Part shown: positions 33,150 to 43,882 of the stretch, one piece after another
Numbering within the stretch: the stretch's first letter is position 1
Layout of the letters: each line of letters starts with the position of its first letter
Origin: Lysobacter daejeonensis GH1-9
Lineage (GTDB): Bacteria; Pseudomonadota; Gammaproteobacteria; Xanthomonadales; Xanthomonadaceae
DNA: 64,000 bases
Reading direction: 5' to 3'
NCBI RefSeq assembly: GCF_000768355.1
Contig: NZ_AVPU01000008.1
Coordinates: 1-64,000, forward strand
Program-made: the position numbers and the translations under genes
The notes under the pieces: generated by a model
What the model was told of the DNA's origin: nothing
Database searches by the model: none
What the model saw: only the letters and a program-made list of their open reading frames with translations

Positions 33150-34391
33150 TCAGTCCTCATCTTCGGCGAGGTACAGCTGGTAGTGGCCCGCCGCCAGCAG
33201 CGAAATCAGCAATTCGCGGCCGGTTTCGGACAGTGCCTCGTAATCATGCCCGTCGACGGTGGCGTTGTTGGCCAGCAGCCGGGCGTCGGCAAGCGGCAGG
33301 GCGTGGTCCTGGCCGCTGACGAAGAGCGTGGCGCCGCGCGCGGCCTTGCGCCAGGCGACTCGTGTCCACGGGTGGCGCACGAGCGACGCGCCCTGCTGCA
33401 GGTCCCACTCGATCTCGATGCGCGAGCGATCCTCGCCATTCGACATGACTTCGCCCGCGGCGCGGTAGATGGTCATGAAGCGGCCGAACCAGTCGCCCAG
33501 CCGCTCCGGGTCGTTCATGCGCAGCATGTTGAGGGCCTCGACTGCACGCGACATCGCGTCCGTATCGATCTCATACGGATCCTTGGCCGGTTTCAGGTCG
33601 GGGTCGTGGTAGCGCAGCGATTCGTCCGCCTCGGCGGCGAGGGTGTCGACGAAGTCGCCGAGCAACTCGGCGGCTGCGGGCGCGCGCATGCCCACCGAGA
33701 ACGTCAGGCAGGCGTCCTCGGCCACGCCGTTGTGGGGCACGTTGGGCGGCAGGTACAGCATGTCGCCGGGACCCAGCACCCAGTCGTGGGTGGCGTGGAA
33801 GGACTGCAGCAGCTTCAGCTCCACGTCCGGGCGGAAGGCCAGCGAAGGCGCCGGGCGGCCCATCGCCACCGAGGCGTCGATCTGCCAGCGGCGGTGGCCA
33901 TGCGCCTGCAGCAGGAACACGTCGTACTGGTCGACGTGTGCGCCCACCGAGCCCCCTGGCGCGGCGAACGACACCATGATGTCGTCGATGCGCCAGCGCG
34001 GCAGGAAGCGGAAGTCTTCCAGCAGTTCGCGGATGTCGACGTCCCACTTGTCCATGTCCTGCACCAGCAGGGTCCAGTCCTGGTGCGGCATGTCGGGGAA
34101 CATCGCCTCGTCGAACGGTCCGGTGCGGACGCTCCAGCGGTCATGCGCGCGATCGTGCATGACGATGCGCGAGAGGGCCATTTCCTCGCAGGCCACGCCC
34201 GCGAGGTCTTCGGGCTGGATGGGGGAAACGAAGTCCGGGAAGGCGTTGCGGACCAGCAGGGGATGCTTCTGCCAGTAGTCCCGCAGGAACACTTCAGGCG
34301 TCATGCCCAGCGGGCCATTGCCACCCGCATCGATCTCGAAAGGCAGGACCTGTGTCGCGGGCTGCGCGGACGACTTCCGGGGACGCTTCAT
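33150..34391 (-). CDS. roxA: JmjC-type ribosomal oxygenase RoxA (YcfD)
   Basis: 2-oxoglutarate/Fe(II) oxygenase; YcfD/RoxA hydroxylates an Arg of ribosomal protein L16. 413 residues from MKRPRKSSAQPATQ. The double-stranded beta-helix has the metal triad start HVDQYDVFLLQAHGHRRW (His152, Asp154) and PGDMLYLPPNVPHNGVAEDACL with the distal His. The N-terminal LRDYWQKHPLLVRNAFP is typical, and the C-terminal half carries the winged-helix dimerisation part. Follows the HxlR gene by 32 bp and overlaps or abuts the GNAT gene. Confidence 0.92.
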   Translation of the reverse strand: MKRPRKSSAQPATQVLPFEIDAGGNGPLGMTPEVFLRDYWQKHPLLVRNAFPDFVSPIQPEDLAGVACEEMALSRIVMHDRAHDRWSVRTGPFDEAMFPDMPHQDWTLLVQDMDKWDVDIRELLEDFRFLPRWRIDDIMVSFAAPGGSVGAHVDQYDVFLLQAHGHRRWQIDASVAMGRPAPSLAFRPDVELKLLQSFHATHDWVLGPGDMLYLPPNVPHNGVAEDACLTFSVGMRAPAAAELLGDFVDTLAAEADESLRYHDPDLKPAKDPYEIDTDAMSRAVEALNMLRMNDPERLGDWFGRFMTIYRAAGEVMSNGEDRSRIEIEWDLQQGASLVRHPWTRVAWRKAARGATLFVSGQDHALPLADARLLANNATVDGHDYEALSETGRELLISLLAAGHYQLYLAEDED

Positions 34392-34423
34392 GGGGGCATG
34401 CCTTGATCGTGGAGCACGCCATT

Positions 34424-34795
34424 CTACGGGGTGGCGGCCTTCCGTTTGCTCGTGCCTTGGCTCTTGAGCCGCATGCCCACGTGGACGATGGCCTTGATCG
34501 CGGGGATCAACTCGTGGCCGAGGTCGGTCAACGCATATTCGACGGAAGGTGGCGAGCTGGCCACCACGTTGCGGGTCACCAGGCCCTTGGCTTCCAGCTC
34601 GCGCAACCGTGCTGTCAGCACGCGCGCCGAGATGCGTGGGATGTCGTGGCGTAGCTCGCCGAACCGCCGCGAACCCGCGCTGAGGTACCACAGCACGTTG
34701 GGCGCCCACGCACCGCGCAGCATGGCCATGCACTCGGTGAGCGGGCAGGTGGGAGGTGGCGTTTCCACCTTGTTCTTACGGAGCGGCAGGCCCAT
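34424..34795 (-). CDS. HxlR-family transcriptional regulator
   Basis: 123-residue winged-helix regulator. N-terminal CPLTECMAMLRGAWAPNVLWYLSAG, then RRFGELRHDIPRISARVLTARLRELEAKGLVTR (recognition helix) and YALTDLGHELIPAIKAI are textbook HxlR. Cys17 and Cys22 could sense electrophiles or oxidants, as in some HxlR proteins; that is inference. Divergent from the nitronate monooxygenase-GST pair across a 123-bp gap with several inverted repeats, so it probably controls that pair. Confidence 0.9.
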   Translation of the reverse strand: MGLPLRKNKVETPPPTCPLTECMAMLRGAWAPNVLWYLSAGSRRFGELRHDIPRISARVLTARLRELEAKGLVTRNVVASSPPSVEYALTDLGHELIPAIKAIVHVGMRLKSQGTSKRKAATP

Positions 34796-34824
34796 GGGCG
34801 GCGACTGAAAACGGGTTACGGAAT

Positions 34825-34848
34825 GGTAACCACAATCGCATGGTTATC
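34825..34848. promoter_or_regulatory. Inverted repeat, candidate HxlR operator 1
   Basis: GGTAACCA (34825-34832) and TGGTTATC (34841-34848), a 7/8 inverted repeat with an 8-bp spacer, 30-53 bp in front of the HxlR start codon. Confidence 0.5.
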
Positions 34849-34859
34849 ACCAGTTATCA

Positions 34860-34876
34860 GGTATCCAATAGATACC
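34860..34876. promoter_or_regulatory. Inverted repeat, candidate HxlR operator 2
   Basis: GGTATC-CAATA-GATACC, a perfect 6-bp inverted repeat, in the AT-rich centre of the HxlR/nitronate monooxygenase gap. A further GTATAC palindrome and GATACC half-site follow at about 34882-34893. Confidence 0.5.
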
Positions 34877-34918
34877 AAGTGTGTATACGATACCGCCTCC
34901 CGACATGAGGACTGCGGC

Positions 34919-36016
34919 ATGGAGCAAGGCAGCAGGACCGAGGCGGTGCGCCGCCTTGGCATCCGGTACCCGATCATCCAGGGGCCCTTCGGTGGCGGCC
35001 TCTCCACCACGCGACTGGCATCCACCGTGTCCAACCTGGGAGGCCTGGGATCGTTTGGCGCCCACATGCTGCCCGCCAGCGACATTGGTGGTTTGGTGGA
35101 CGAGTTGCGCGGGCTGACGGCGGCCCCTTTCGCGGTGAACCTGTGGGTGTCGGACCACGATCAGGGTGGTCTGGACCTCGACGAGGTGTCATTCGACCGT
35201 GGGTGGCGCCTCTTCGAGCCCTACTTCCGCGAATTGGGGGTGCCTCGGCCCGAGCGGATGACGCGCGGCCACCCGGATTTTGACGAACAGGTTGAGGCCT
35301 TGCTGGAGGCCCGGCCGCCGGTTTTCAGCTTCGTGTTCGGCATCCCGTCTGCGGCCGTACTGGCCGAGTGCCGACGGCTGGGCATCGTGACCCTGGGCGC
35401 GGCGACATCGATTGCCGAGGCACAGGCGCTGGAGGCCGCAGGCGTCGACCTGATGGTGGCCACTGGTGCCGAAGCCGGCGGGCATCGGCCCTCATTCCTG
35501 GCGAGCGCGGAAGCCTCGCTGATGGGCACGCTCCCGCTGGTTCAACTGGTCAGCCGCCGGGTGGGCGTGCCGGTAGTCGCGGCAGGCGGTATTGCCGATG
35601 CCCGCGGTGTTCGCGCAGCGTTCGCCCTGGGTGCCCAGGCGGTGCAGGTCGGTACGGCATTCCTGGCCTGCGAAGAGTCCGGCACAACGGACGCGCATCG
35701 GCAGTTGCTGTTTAGTGAACGGTCCGAACACACCACTTTGACCCGTGCATTCACCGGCCGTCTCGCCCGAGGCCTTCGCAACCGCTGGACGGACGAATTG
35801 GCCACGCGCAGCACGGAGTTGCCCCCGTTTCCCATCACCAGCTGGTTTGTTTCGAAGTTGCGTCCGGCCGCCATCGCGGCCGGTCGTACCGATCTGGTGT
35901 CGCTGTGGAGCGGCCAGATCGCGCCCGACCTTCGCCATCGCACCGCGACCGAACTGATGCGGTCGCTGCTCGCAGAGCTGCACCCCCACCCACAACCCGA
36001 GGAAGTGAACGCATGA
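34919..36016 (+). CDS. Nitronate monooxygenase (2-nitropropane dioxygenase family)
   Basis: 365-residue FMN-dependent TIM-barrel oxygenase that detoxifies alkyl nitronates. N-terminal IRYPIIQGPFGGGLSTTRLASTVSNLGGLGSFG, the central GVDLMVATGAEAGGHRPS (FMN phosphate and catalytic His region) and VPVVAAGGIADARGVRAAFALGAQAVQVGTAFL are conserved. ATG has GAGGA upstream. It overlaps the GST gene (ATGA) and diverges from HxlR, suggesting a detoxification operon under that regulator. Confidence 0.9.
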   Translation: MEQGSRTEAVRRLGIRYPIIQGPFGGGLSTTRLASTVSNLGGLGSFGAHMLPASDIGGLVDELRGLTAAPFAVNLWVSDHDQGGLDLDEVSFDRGWRLFEPYFRELGVPRPERMTRGHPDFDEQVEALLEARPPVFSFVFGIPSAAVLAECRRLGIVTLGAATSIAEAQALEAAGVDLMVATGAEAGGHRPSFLASAEASLMGTLPLVQLVSRRVGVPVVAAGGIADARGVRAAFALGAQAVQVGTAFLACEESGTTDAHRQLLFSERSEHTTLTRAFTGRLARGLRNRWTDELATRSTELPPFPITSWFVSKLRPAAIAAGRTDLVSLWSGQIAPDLRHRTATELMRSLLAELHPHPQPEEVNA

Positions 36017-36633
36017 AGCTCTACTACGCCCCCGGTGCCTGCTCGCTGGCATCGCACATCGTCGCCCGCGAAGCCGGCATCGAGATCGCGCTGGAAAAGG
36101 TCGACACCCGCACCAAGCGCACGGAGGCAGACCGTGACTTCCTGGCGATCAATCCCAAGGGCTACGTGCCTGCGCTGGAGTTGGTCGACGGGGAAGTGCT
36201 GACCGAAGGCGCTGCGATCCTGCAATACCTGGCAGACAGCAAGCCCGATGCCGGTCTGGCTCCCGCCCACGGCACCCTGGCGCGCTCGCGGTTGCATGAA
36301 GCGCTGAGCTACGTCAGCAGCGAGCTGCACAAGTCTTATACGCCGCTGTTCAATCCGGCCACGTCGGAGGAGGTCCGCGAGGAGCGCAAGGCGTACCTGG
36401 TCAAGCGGTACTCGCTGCTGGATCAGGTTCTCGCTGATCAGCCCTTCCTGCTTGGCGAAGACTTCAGCGTCGCCGACGCCTACCTGTTCACCGTCACCCA
36501 ATGGGCCGGCTACGTCAGCCTGGACCTTTCCGATTTCCAGGCGCTGGATGCGTTCCAGGCGCGGGTCCGGTCGCGGCCTGCGGTGCAGGCGGCGCTGCAG
36601 GCGGAAGGGCTGGTGCCGGCCAAGGCGGCCTGA
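36013..36633 (+). CDS. gst: Beta-class glutathione S-transferase
   Basis: 206 residues, starting MKLYYAPGACSLASHIVAREAGIE; Cys10 is the beta-class residue that binds glutathione. The N-terminal thioredoxin-like fold includes INPKGYVPALEL and EGAAILQYLAD; the helical C-domain includes FLLGEDFSVADAYLFTVTQWAG (N-capping box). Conjugates glutathione to electrophiles. Start codon overlaps the preceding stop by 4 bp, so it is co-translated with nitronate monooxygenase. Confidence 0.93.
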   Translation: MKLYYAPGACSLASHIVAREAGIEIALEKVDTRTKRTEADRDFLAINPKGYVPALELVDGEVLTEGAAILQYLADSKPDAGLAPAHGTLARSRLHEALSYVSSELHKSYTPLFNPATSEEVREERKAYLVKRYSLLDQVLADQPFLLGEDFSVADAYLFTVTQWAGYVSLDLSDFQALDAFQARVRSRPAVQAALQAEGLVPAKAA

Positions 36634-36649
36634 CACGTTTGGAGGCGGG

Positions 36650-36668
36650 TCCCGGCGTCTGGCCGGGA
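36650..36668 (+). terminator. Stem-loop after gst
   Basis: TCCCGGC-GTCTG-GCCGGGA, perfect 7-bp stem, 17 bp beyond the GST stop. It lacks a full T-run (AGATGTTGT follows). Candidate terminator only. Confidence 0.45.
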
Positions 36669-36721
36669 GATGTTGTACCGGTCCGGGGCCATGCCAGCCC
36701 AGATCGCTGGTGATACCCAAT

Positions 36722-36752
36722 GCGGCGGCACCCCATCGGGGTGATCCGCCGC
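36722..36752. terminator. Long stem-loop between converging gst and purB
   Basis: GCGGCGGCACCCC, 3-nt loop ATC, GGGGTG, bulge AT, CCGCCGC: 13 base pairs with one bulge. It sits 26 bp beyond the purB stop codon (36778). No T-run on either strand. Confidence 0.5.
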
Positions 36753-36777
36753 GATCCGGTTGCGCCGGTGTCCTGCG

Positions 36778-39746
<2,969 letters not shown>

Positions 39747-39751
39747 ACGAA

Positions 39752-39781
39752 AACGGCGTCGTCTGTGCTGACGACGCCGTT
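39752..39781. terminator. Terminator between fumC and converging lipoprotein gene
   Basis: Perfect 12-bp stem AACGGCGTCGTC / GACGACGCCGTT with loop TGTGCT, just after the fumC stop. On the minus strand it is followed by TTTTCGTT, so it may serve the lipoprotein operon better than fumC. Confidence 0.75.
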
Positions 39782-39817
39782 CGGCCGTTCCGGAGCCCGG
39801 TGGGGCTGCCGGTTTGC

Positions 39818-40480
39818 TCAGCCCTCGGGTGGGGCTGGTGGCTCCGGGGGGGCGGGTGGCGCAGGCGGCGCGTCCGACTTGGCGGCGGTTTCGTCGTGGC
39901 AGTCGTCGATGTCCTTCGTGGTCATCGTGGCATACGGCTTGAACTCGGGAAGTGCGGCGGCCAGCTTCTCCTGTGAGTCCAGCACGGCGGGCAACCGGTT
40001 GCAGAGCACCTCCGCGTCGGCCTTGATCTTCTCCGCTTCGGCTTCGATGCGCTTCTCGATTTCGTCGGTGTTGCCGCTGAAGACGCCCTTGAGCGCTTCA
40101 CCTGCCGCCTTCATGCCCAGTTCCGCCCCGCGTACGCCAATCACCATGCCAGCTTCGGCGATGGCCACGATGTTGGCGCGGTGCTCCAGCAGCAGGGCGC
40201 GTTGCTGGTCGTCGACCGTGACCGCCTTGCCATCGATCAGCAGGTCGCCCTTCGGGGAGATCTCCGCCTTGGGCAGGTTGCCGTTGTCGCTCGACAGCGT
40301 GATGGGCTCGTTGGCGAGCTTGGCGCGGGCCTTCTGGGTGGCTTCATCCACCACCTTGCCCAGCGCAGTGGCAGGGGCGTCGGCGGGTTCTGCCGGTGCC
40401 GGAGCGGACTGCTGGCGGCATGCGCCCAGCAGGGGAACGCAGGCCAGCAGGGTGAGGGTCGCGATGCGTACGTGCTTCAT
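39818..40480 (-). CDS. DUF2884-like lipoprotein
   Basis: 220 residues with a lipoprotein signal peptide (MKHVRIATLTLLACVPLLGAC; lipobox LGAC, Cys21). The pattern ISPKGDLLIDGKAVTVDDQQRALL followed by an Ala/Glu-rich helical region resembles the YggN/DUF2884 family; function unknown. The C-terminus is a short Pro/Ala tail (DAPPAPPAPPEPPAPPEG). It lies 43 bp after the ABC permease and is the last gene of the GntR-ABC operon. Confidence 0.75.
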   Translation of the reverse strand: MKHVRIATLTLLACVPLLGACRQQSAPAPAEPADAPATALGKVVDEATQKARAKLANEPITLSSDNGNLPKAEISPKGDLLIDGKAVTVDDQQRALLLEHRANIVAIAEAGMVIGVRGAELGMKAAGEALKGVFSGNTDEIEKRIEAEAEKIKADAEVLCNRLPAVLDSQEKLAAALPEFKPYATMTTKDIDDCHDETAAKSDAPPAPPAPPEPPAPPEG

Positions 40481-40523
40481 GACGTGGGGCCTTGAGTGAA
40501 GGAGTGGGGGAGCGACGAGGGCA

Positions 40524-41573
40524 TCAGCCCTCGTCACGCCACCGGCGCAGGCGGATCGCGCCCAGGATCATTGCCGCACCGGCCACCACGCCAATCCACA
40601 GCGAGGGCGAGGCCAGGGTGGAGTAGGTGGTCTGCAGGTTGACCAGTGCATGCACCGCCTGCGGGCCCTCGGCGTCCACGTGGCCAATGCGCGCCGCATC
40701 GAACCAGGTGCCCGGCGCGACGCTGAACAACACACGGGCCACGACGTTCTTCCAGAACCAGGTCGCCTCGAGGTTGAACAGCTGCATCATGTCGAACCAG
40801 GTGACGAAGATGCCCGCGAACACCGGGATCATCACCGCCCACAGGAACGCCTTGCTGCGCGCCCAGGCCGAGCAGAGCATCAGCCAGCCCACGGTCGGCA
40901 TGGCCCACAGGGCGTACACCGGCAACGAGGCGATCATGTTGCCGGCCACGGTCAGCGGGCTGGCTGGGCCCCACAGCAGCGTCAGCGGGTTGCCCCCGTG
41001 CAGCAGCACCAGGCCGCTGTACAGCACCAGCGAACCGAACATGGTCGCGATGCCTGCCGCTATCGCGAGGGCTGGTGCCACCACCACGGCGCTGGCCACT
41101 TTGGACAGCACGGTGTCGCGATCGGAGACCGGCAGGGATTTCCAGAACAGCACGCTGCGGTCCTTGCGGTCGTCGTAGAGGCAGCTCAGGCAGTAGAAGA
41201 ACACGACGAAGGTCAGCACGATCAGCGGCCAGCTGGCTGCCATGTACAGGCTGGCGTCGATCACGCCGCCGAACTCGCGCAGTTCCTCCGGCCCCAGCTT
41301 TTCGGTCAGCTGCGACAGGTCGAGTCCGTTGATGCGGAAGCTACTGCCTTCGACGTTGACGGTGGCGTGGTCGGGTGCCTTGCGCAGGAAGGCTTCGCCG
41401 ACACCGGCGCCCATCATGCTCAGCAGCAGGAAGATGCCGCCGGCCACAAGAGGGGCCCAGAGGAAACCACCCTTGTGCTCCCAGAACTCGCGCTTGAGCA
41501 GCAGTTTCAGCTTGTGGGTGGGATGCGGTGCGGCCACGGGGGCACGCACATGGGTTTCGACGACGGCATTCAT
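40524..41573 (-). CDS. ABC-2-type transporter permease
   Basis: 349 residues with about six membrane helices. The first is at residues 38-55 (FLWAPLVAGGIFLLLSMM); the rest cluster at 110-130, 160-190, 205-230, 240-262 and 318-335. A large extracytoplasmic loop (60-108) follows helix 1. CLSCLYDDRKDRSVLFWKSLPVSD is typical of permeases linked to YtrA/YtrB systems. Overlaps the ATPase gene by 4 bp (ATGA). Substrate unknown; homologues respond to envelope stress or peptide antibiotics in other bacteria. Confidence 0.85.
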   Translation of the reverse strand: MNAVVETHVRAPVAAPHPTHKLKLLLKREFWEHKGGFLWAPLVAGGIFLLLSMMGAGVGEAFLRKAPDHATVNVEGSSFRINGLDLSQLTEKLGPEELREFGGVIDASLYMAASWPLIVLTFVVFFYCLSCLYDDRKDRSVLFWKSLPVSDRDTVLSKVASAVVVAPALAIAAGIATMFGSLVLYSGLVLLHGGNPLTLLWGPASPLTVAGNMIASLPVYALWAMPTVGWLMLCSAWARSKAFLWAVMIPVFAGIFVTWFDMMQLFNLEATWFWKNVVARVLFSVAPGTWFDAARIGHVDAEGPQAVHALVNLQTTYSTLASPSLWIGVVAGAAMILGAIRLRRWRDEG

Positions 41574-42454
41574 GCGTAGGTCCCCTTCATGGTGGCGACG
41601 AACAGGTCGGCCAGGCCCGGCGTGCGGGTTTCACCGAGCGGTTCCAGCTGGGCAACGGGCACGCCGTCGAACAGCATCACGGTCTTGCCGAACGGCAGCG
41701 AGCGCTCGTCGATCGGCTTGAGGGCGCGGGCGGACTCCAGGTGCGCGGTATCCACCAGCACCTCGATGAAGCGGTCGCCCAACGACTCCATGTCGTTGTC
41801 CAGCACCACCTTGCCGTCGCGGATGAACATCACGTCGGTGAGGATGTGCTCGATCTCCTCGACCTGGTGGGTGGTGACGATGATGGTCTTTTCCTCGTCG
41901 AAGTAGTCCTCCAGCAGGCGCTGGTAGAACTGCTTGCGGTAGAGGATGTCCAGGCCCAGCGTCGGCTCGTCCAGCACCAGCAGCTTGGCGTCGATGGCCA
42001 TCACCAGCGCCAGGTGCAGCTGCACGATCATGCCCTTGGACATCTCGCGAACGCGCAGGTTGGGCTTGAGCTGGGTGTGCTCGAGGAAACGCTCGCACTT
42101 GGCCCGGTCGAAGCGTGGGTGCACGCCGGCCACGAACTCGATGGCTTCCTTGACCCGGATCCAGCGCGGCAGCACCGCCACGTCGGCGATGAAGCACACG
42201 TCACGCATCAGGTCGTCGCGCTGGGTGCGCGGGTCACGGCCCAGCACGCTCAGCTCGCCTTCGAACGGGATCAGCCCGAGCACGGCCTTCAGCGCGGTGG
42301 TCTTGCCCGCGCCGTTGGGCCCGATCAGCCCGATGATGCGCCCGGTGGGGATGGAGAACGAGGTGTTGTCCAGCGCCACCTTGTTCTTGTAGGCCTTGCG
42401 CAGGTTGCGGGCGGTGACCACCGAGCCGGTGGCGACATTGGCCATGGTGTTCAT
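41570..42454 (-). CDS. ABC transporter ATP-binding protein (YtrB type)
   Basis: 294 residues. Walker A GPNGAGKT at 45-52, Walker B LLVLDEPTLGLD and switch His in TTHQVEE. The signature loop reads MSKGM instead of LSGGQ, as is usual for this ABC-2 subgroup. The start chosen (ATG in ATGA overlapping the gntR stop) begins MNTMANVATG; an ATG three codons later is possible. Pairs with the permease downstream. Confidence 0.9.
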   Translation of the reverse strand: MNTMANVATGSVVTARNLRKAYKNKVALDNTSFSIPTGRIIGLIGPNGAGKTTALKAVLGLIPFEGELSVLGRDPRTQRDDLMRDVCFIADVAVLPRWIRVKEAIEFVAGVHPRFDRAKCERFLEHTQLKPNLRVREMSKGMIVQLHLALVMAIDAKLLVLDEPTLGLDILYRKQFYQRLLEDYFDEEKTIIVTTHQVEEIEHILTDVMFIRDGKVVLDNDMESLGDRFIEVLVDTAHLESARALKPIDERSLPFGKTVMLFDGVPVAQLEPLGETRTPGLADLFVATMKGTYA

Positions 42455-42822
42455 GCCGTGCCTCCGATGGCCTTCGGCCCCATCAGCTCTTCCATGGACA
42501 GCCCCAGGCGCTGGATACGCTCCAGCACCAGCGGCCATTCCTCGCGAAGGAAGCGTTCACGTTCATTGACGAGCAACTTCCTTGCAGCCTCTTCTGTAAC
42601 GTACATGCCCAGTCCCCTGCGCTTTTCTACGAGAGCCTCGTCCGCCAGTTCCTGATAGGCGCGCGAGACGGTGATTGGATTCAGCTGGTACTCGGCGGCG
42701 ACCTGCCGGACGGAGGGCAGGGCGTCGCCGGGCTTGAGGACGCCATCGAGCATCATGGCGATGACGCGTTCCTTCAGCTGGCGATAGATGGGAGCGCCAT
42801 CGCTCCATTGAATTGCGGTCAT
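42451..42822 (-). CDS. GntR-family regulator, YtrA subfamily
   Basis: 123 residues: an N-terminal winged helix (PIYRQLKERVIAMMLDGVLKPGDALPSVRQVAAEYQLNPITVSRAYQEL) with only a short C-terminal dimerisation arm (EELMGPK), the hallmark of YtrA regulators. Such proteins usually repress their own ABC transporter operon. It sits 2 bp after a small exported-protein gene and overlaps the ABC ATPase gene. A matching palindrome overlies the operon promoter at 43130-43153. Confidence 0.92.
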   Translation of the reverse strand: MTAIQWSDGAPIYRQLKERVIAMMLDGVLKPGDALPSVRQVAAEYQLNPITVSRAYQELADEALVEKRRGLGMYVTEEAARKLLVNERERFLREEWPLVLERIQRLGLSMEELMGPKAIGGTA

Positions 42823-42824
42823 GG

Positions 42825-43103
42825 TCAACCCCGCTGTGCGAATGAGAAAAAGGGCATGACCAACGTCTGCCGGCGGTGGCGCGCACTCTTCCTGATCACG
42901 CGTTTGGGGGCCTCCGCGACGCCGTCCGTGCTGGACAGGCCGAGGGCGGCCGTGGAGGGGATGGCGCCGGGGACGGTCGCGAGCGGATTCGGCAGGCCGG
43001 AGGCGGGCTGGGCCGGGCTGGGGTCCGAAGGCAGGGCGACCAGCACCAGCAGGGCGCTGGCGGCGGCGAGGGTCAGGGCGGTGTGGCGGAGCGCGTTGTT
43101 CAT
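42825..43103 (-). CDS. Small exported or membrane-anchored protein, first gene of GntR-ABC operon
   Basis: 92 residues, no family recognised. MNNALRHTALTLAAASALLVLVALP is a signal sequence or single anchor; the rest is Pro/Ala/Ser-rich and ends with a basic segment (APKRVIRKSARHRRQ) and a hydrophobic tail (LVMPFFSFAQ). AGGA precedes the ATG. Its stop is 2 bp before the gntR start, so translation is coupled and the gene is real; its product may be a sensor, lipid-active peptide or transporter accessory. Confidence 0.65.
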   Translation of the reverse strand: MNNALRHTALTLAAASALLVLVALPSDPSPAQPASGLPNPLATVPGAIPSTAALGLSSTDGVAEAPKRVIRKSARHRRQTLVMPFFSFAQRG

Positions 43104-43129
43104 GTGAACGTCCTGCTCGTTAGTAAACC

Positions 43130-43153
43130 GGTGTTGTATGCAACTATAACACC
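43130..43153. promoter_or_regulatory. GGTG-N16-CACC palindrome, candidate YtrA/GntR operator
   Basis: GGTG at 43130-43133 and CACC at 43150-43153 with exactly 16 bp between; the palindrome continues inward (GGTGTTnTA...TAnAACACC). From memory, the same GGTG-N16-CACC form is described for a YtrA regulator in Xanthomonas. It covers the -10 box of the operon promoter. Confidence 0.75.
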
Positions 43154-43170
43154 AAAACACGCCCCGTCAA
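43143..43170 (-). promoter_or_regulatory. Promoter of the GntR-ABC operon
   Basis: On the minus strand TTGACG (43170-43165), 16 bp, TATAGT (43148-43143). The -10 lies inside the GGTG-N16-CACC palindrome, so bound regulator would block RNA polymerase. The first start codon is 40 bp downstream. Confidence 0.7.
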
Positions 43171-43228
43171 GCACCGCCAACCCAACTGAAGTCATACTTG
43201 GGGCCCAACCCCGGTCCAGGTCCTTCAC

Positions 43229-43798
43229 ATGACCCGAAATACCGTTCTGGCAGCCGTGGCAGCTGTCTCCCTGGTAGTCGCGGGCGCGGCGCTTGCCGCC
43301 TCCGGCCTGCTGGCCCACAGCTACCGCCCCCTTGCGGGCAAAACCCCGGTCAATCTGGAAAAGACTTACGGCGGACAGGTGCTGCTTGTGGTCAATACCG
43401 CCAGCAAGTGCGGCTTCACACCGCAATTCGAAGCACTGGAAGCGCTTCACGCCAAGTACAAGAGCAAGGGCTTTGCCGTGCTCGGCTTCCCCTCGGGCGA
43501 TTTCCGCGAACAGGAATTCACCGACGAGAAGCAGATCCAGGAGTTCTGCACGCTCACCTATGGGGTGAAGTTCCCCATGTTCGAGAAGGTGCACGTCGTG
43601 GGCGAGCAGGCCACTCCGTTCTACAAGGCGCTGGCGCAGGCCTCGGGCGAAGTGCCGAAGTGGAACTTCCACAAGTACCTCATCGACCGCGACGGGCGCC
43701 TGGTCGCCAGTTGGGGCAGCCGCACCAAGCCGGATGACAAAGTCATCGTGGCCGCCATCGAGCAGGCACTGAAGGCGCCCCGGCCCGCCCAGCGCTGA
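43229..43798 (+). CDS. Exported glutathione peroxidase-like thiol peroxidase
   Basis: 189 residues with an N-terminal signal or anchor sequence (residues 1-24). Peroxidatic Cys61 in NTASKCGFTPQFEALEAL and Trp145/Asn146 in PKWNFHKYLID are kept. The usual FPCNQFG motif is FPSGDFREQE, so that Cys is lost, but Cys107 (IQEFCTLTYG), at the resolving position of thioredoxin-dependent members, is present. Likely a periplasmic peroxidase using a thioredoxin-like reductant rather than glutathione. Confidence 0.88.
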   Translation: MTRNTVLAAVAAVSLVVAGAALAASGLLAHSYRPLAGKTPVNLEKTYGGQVLLVVNTASKCGFTPQFEALEALHAKYKSKGFAVLGFPSGDFREQEFTDEKQIQEFCTLTYGVKFPMFEKVHVVGEQATPFYKALAQASGEVPKWNFHKYLIDRDGRLVASWGSRTKPDDKVIVAAIEQALKAPRPAQR

Positions 43799-43882
43799 GG
43801 CCGATTGCCGTACGGGTCGCAGGTCGCGACAATGGGAACTTCGCGCCGCGCCAGCGGCGTATCCGACAGGAGCAGTCTCGGA

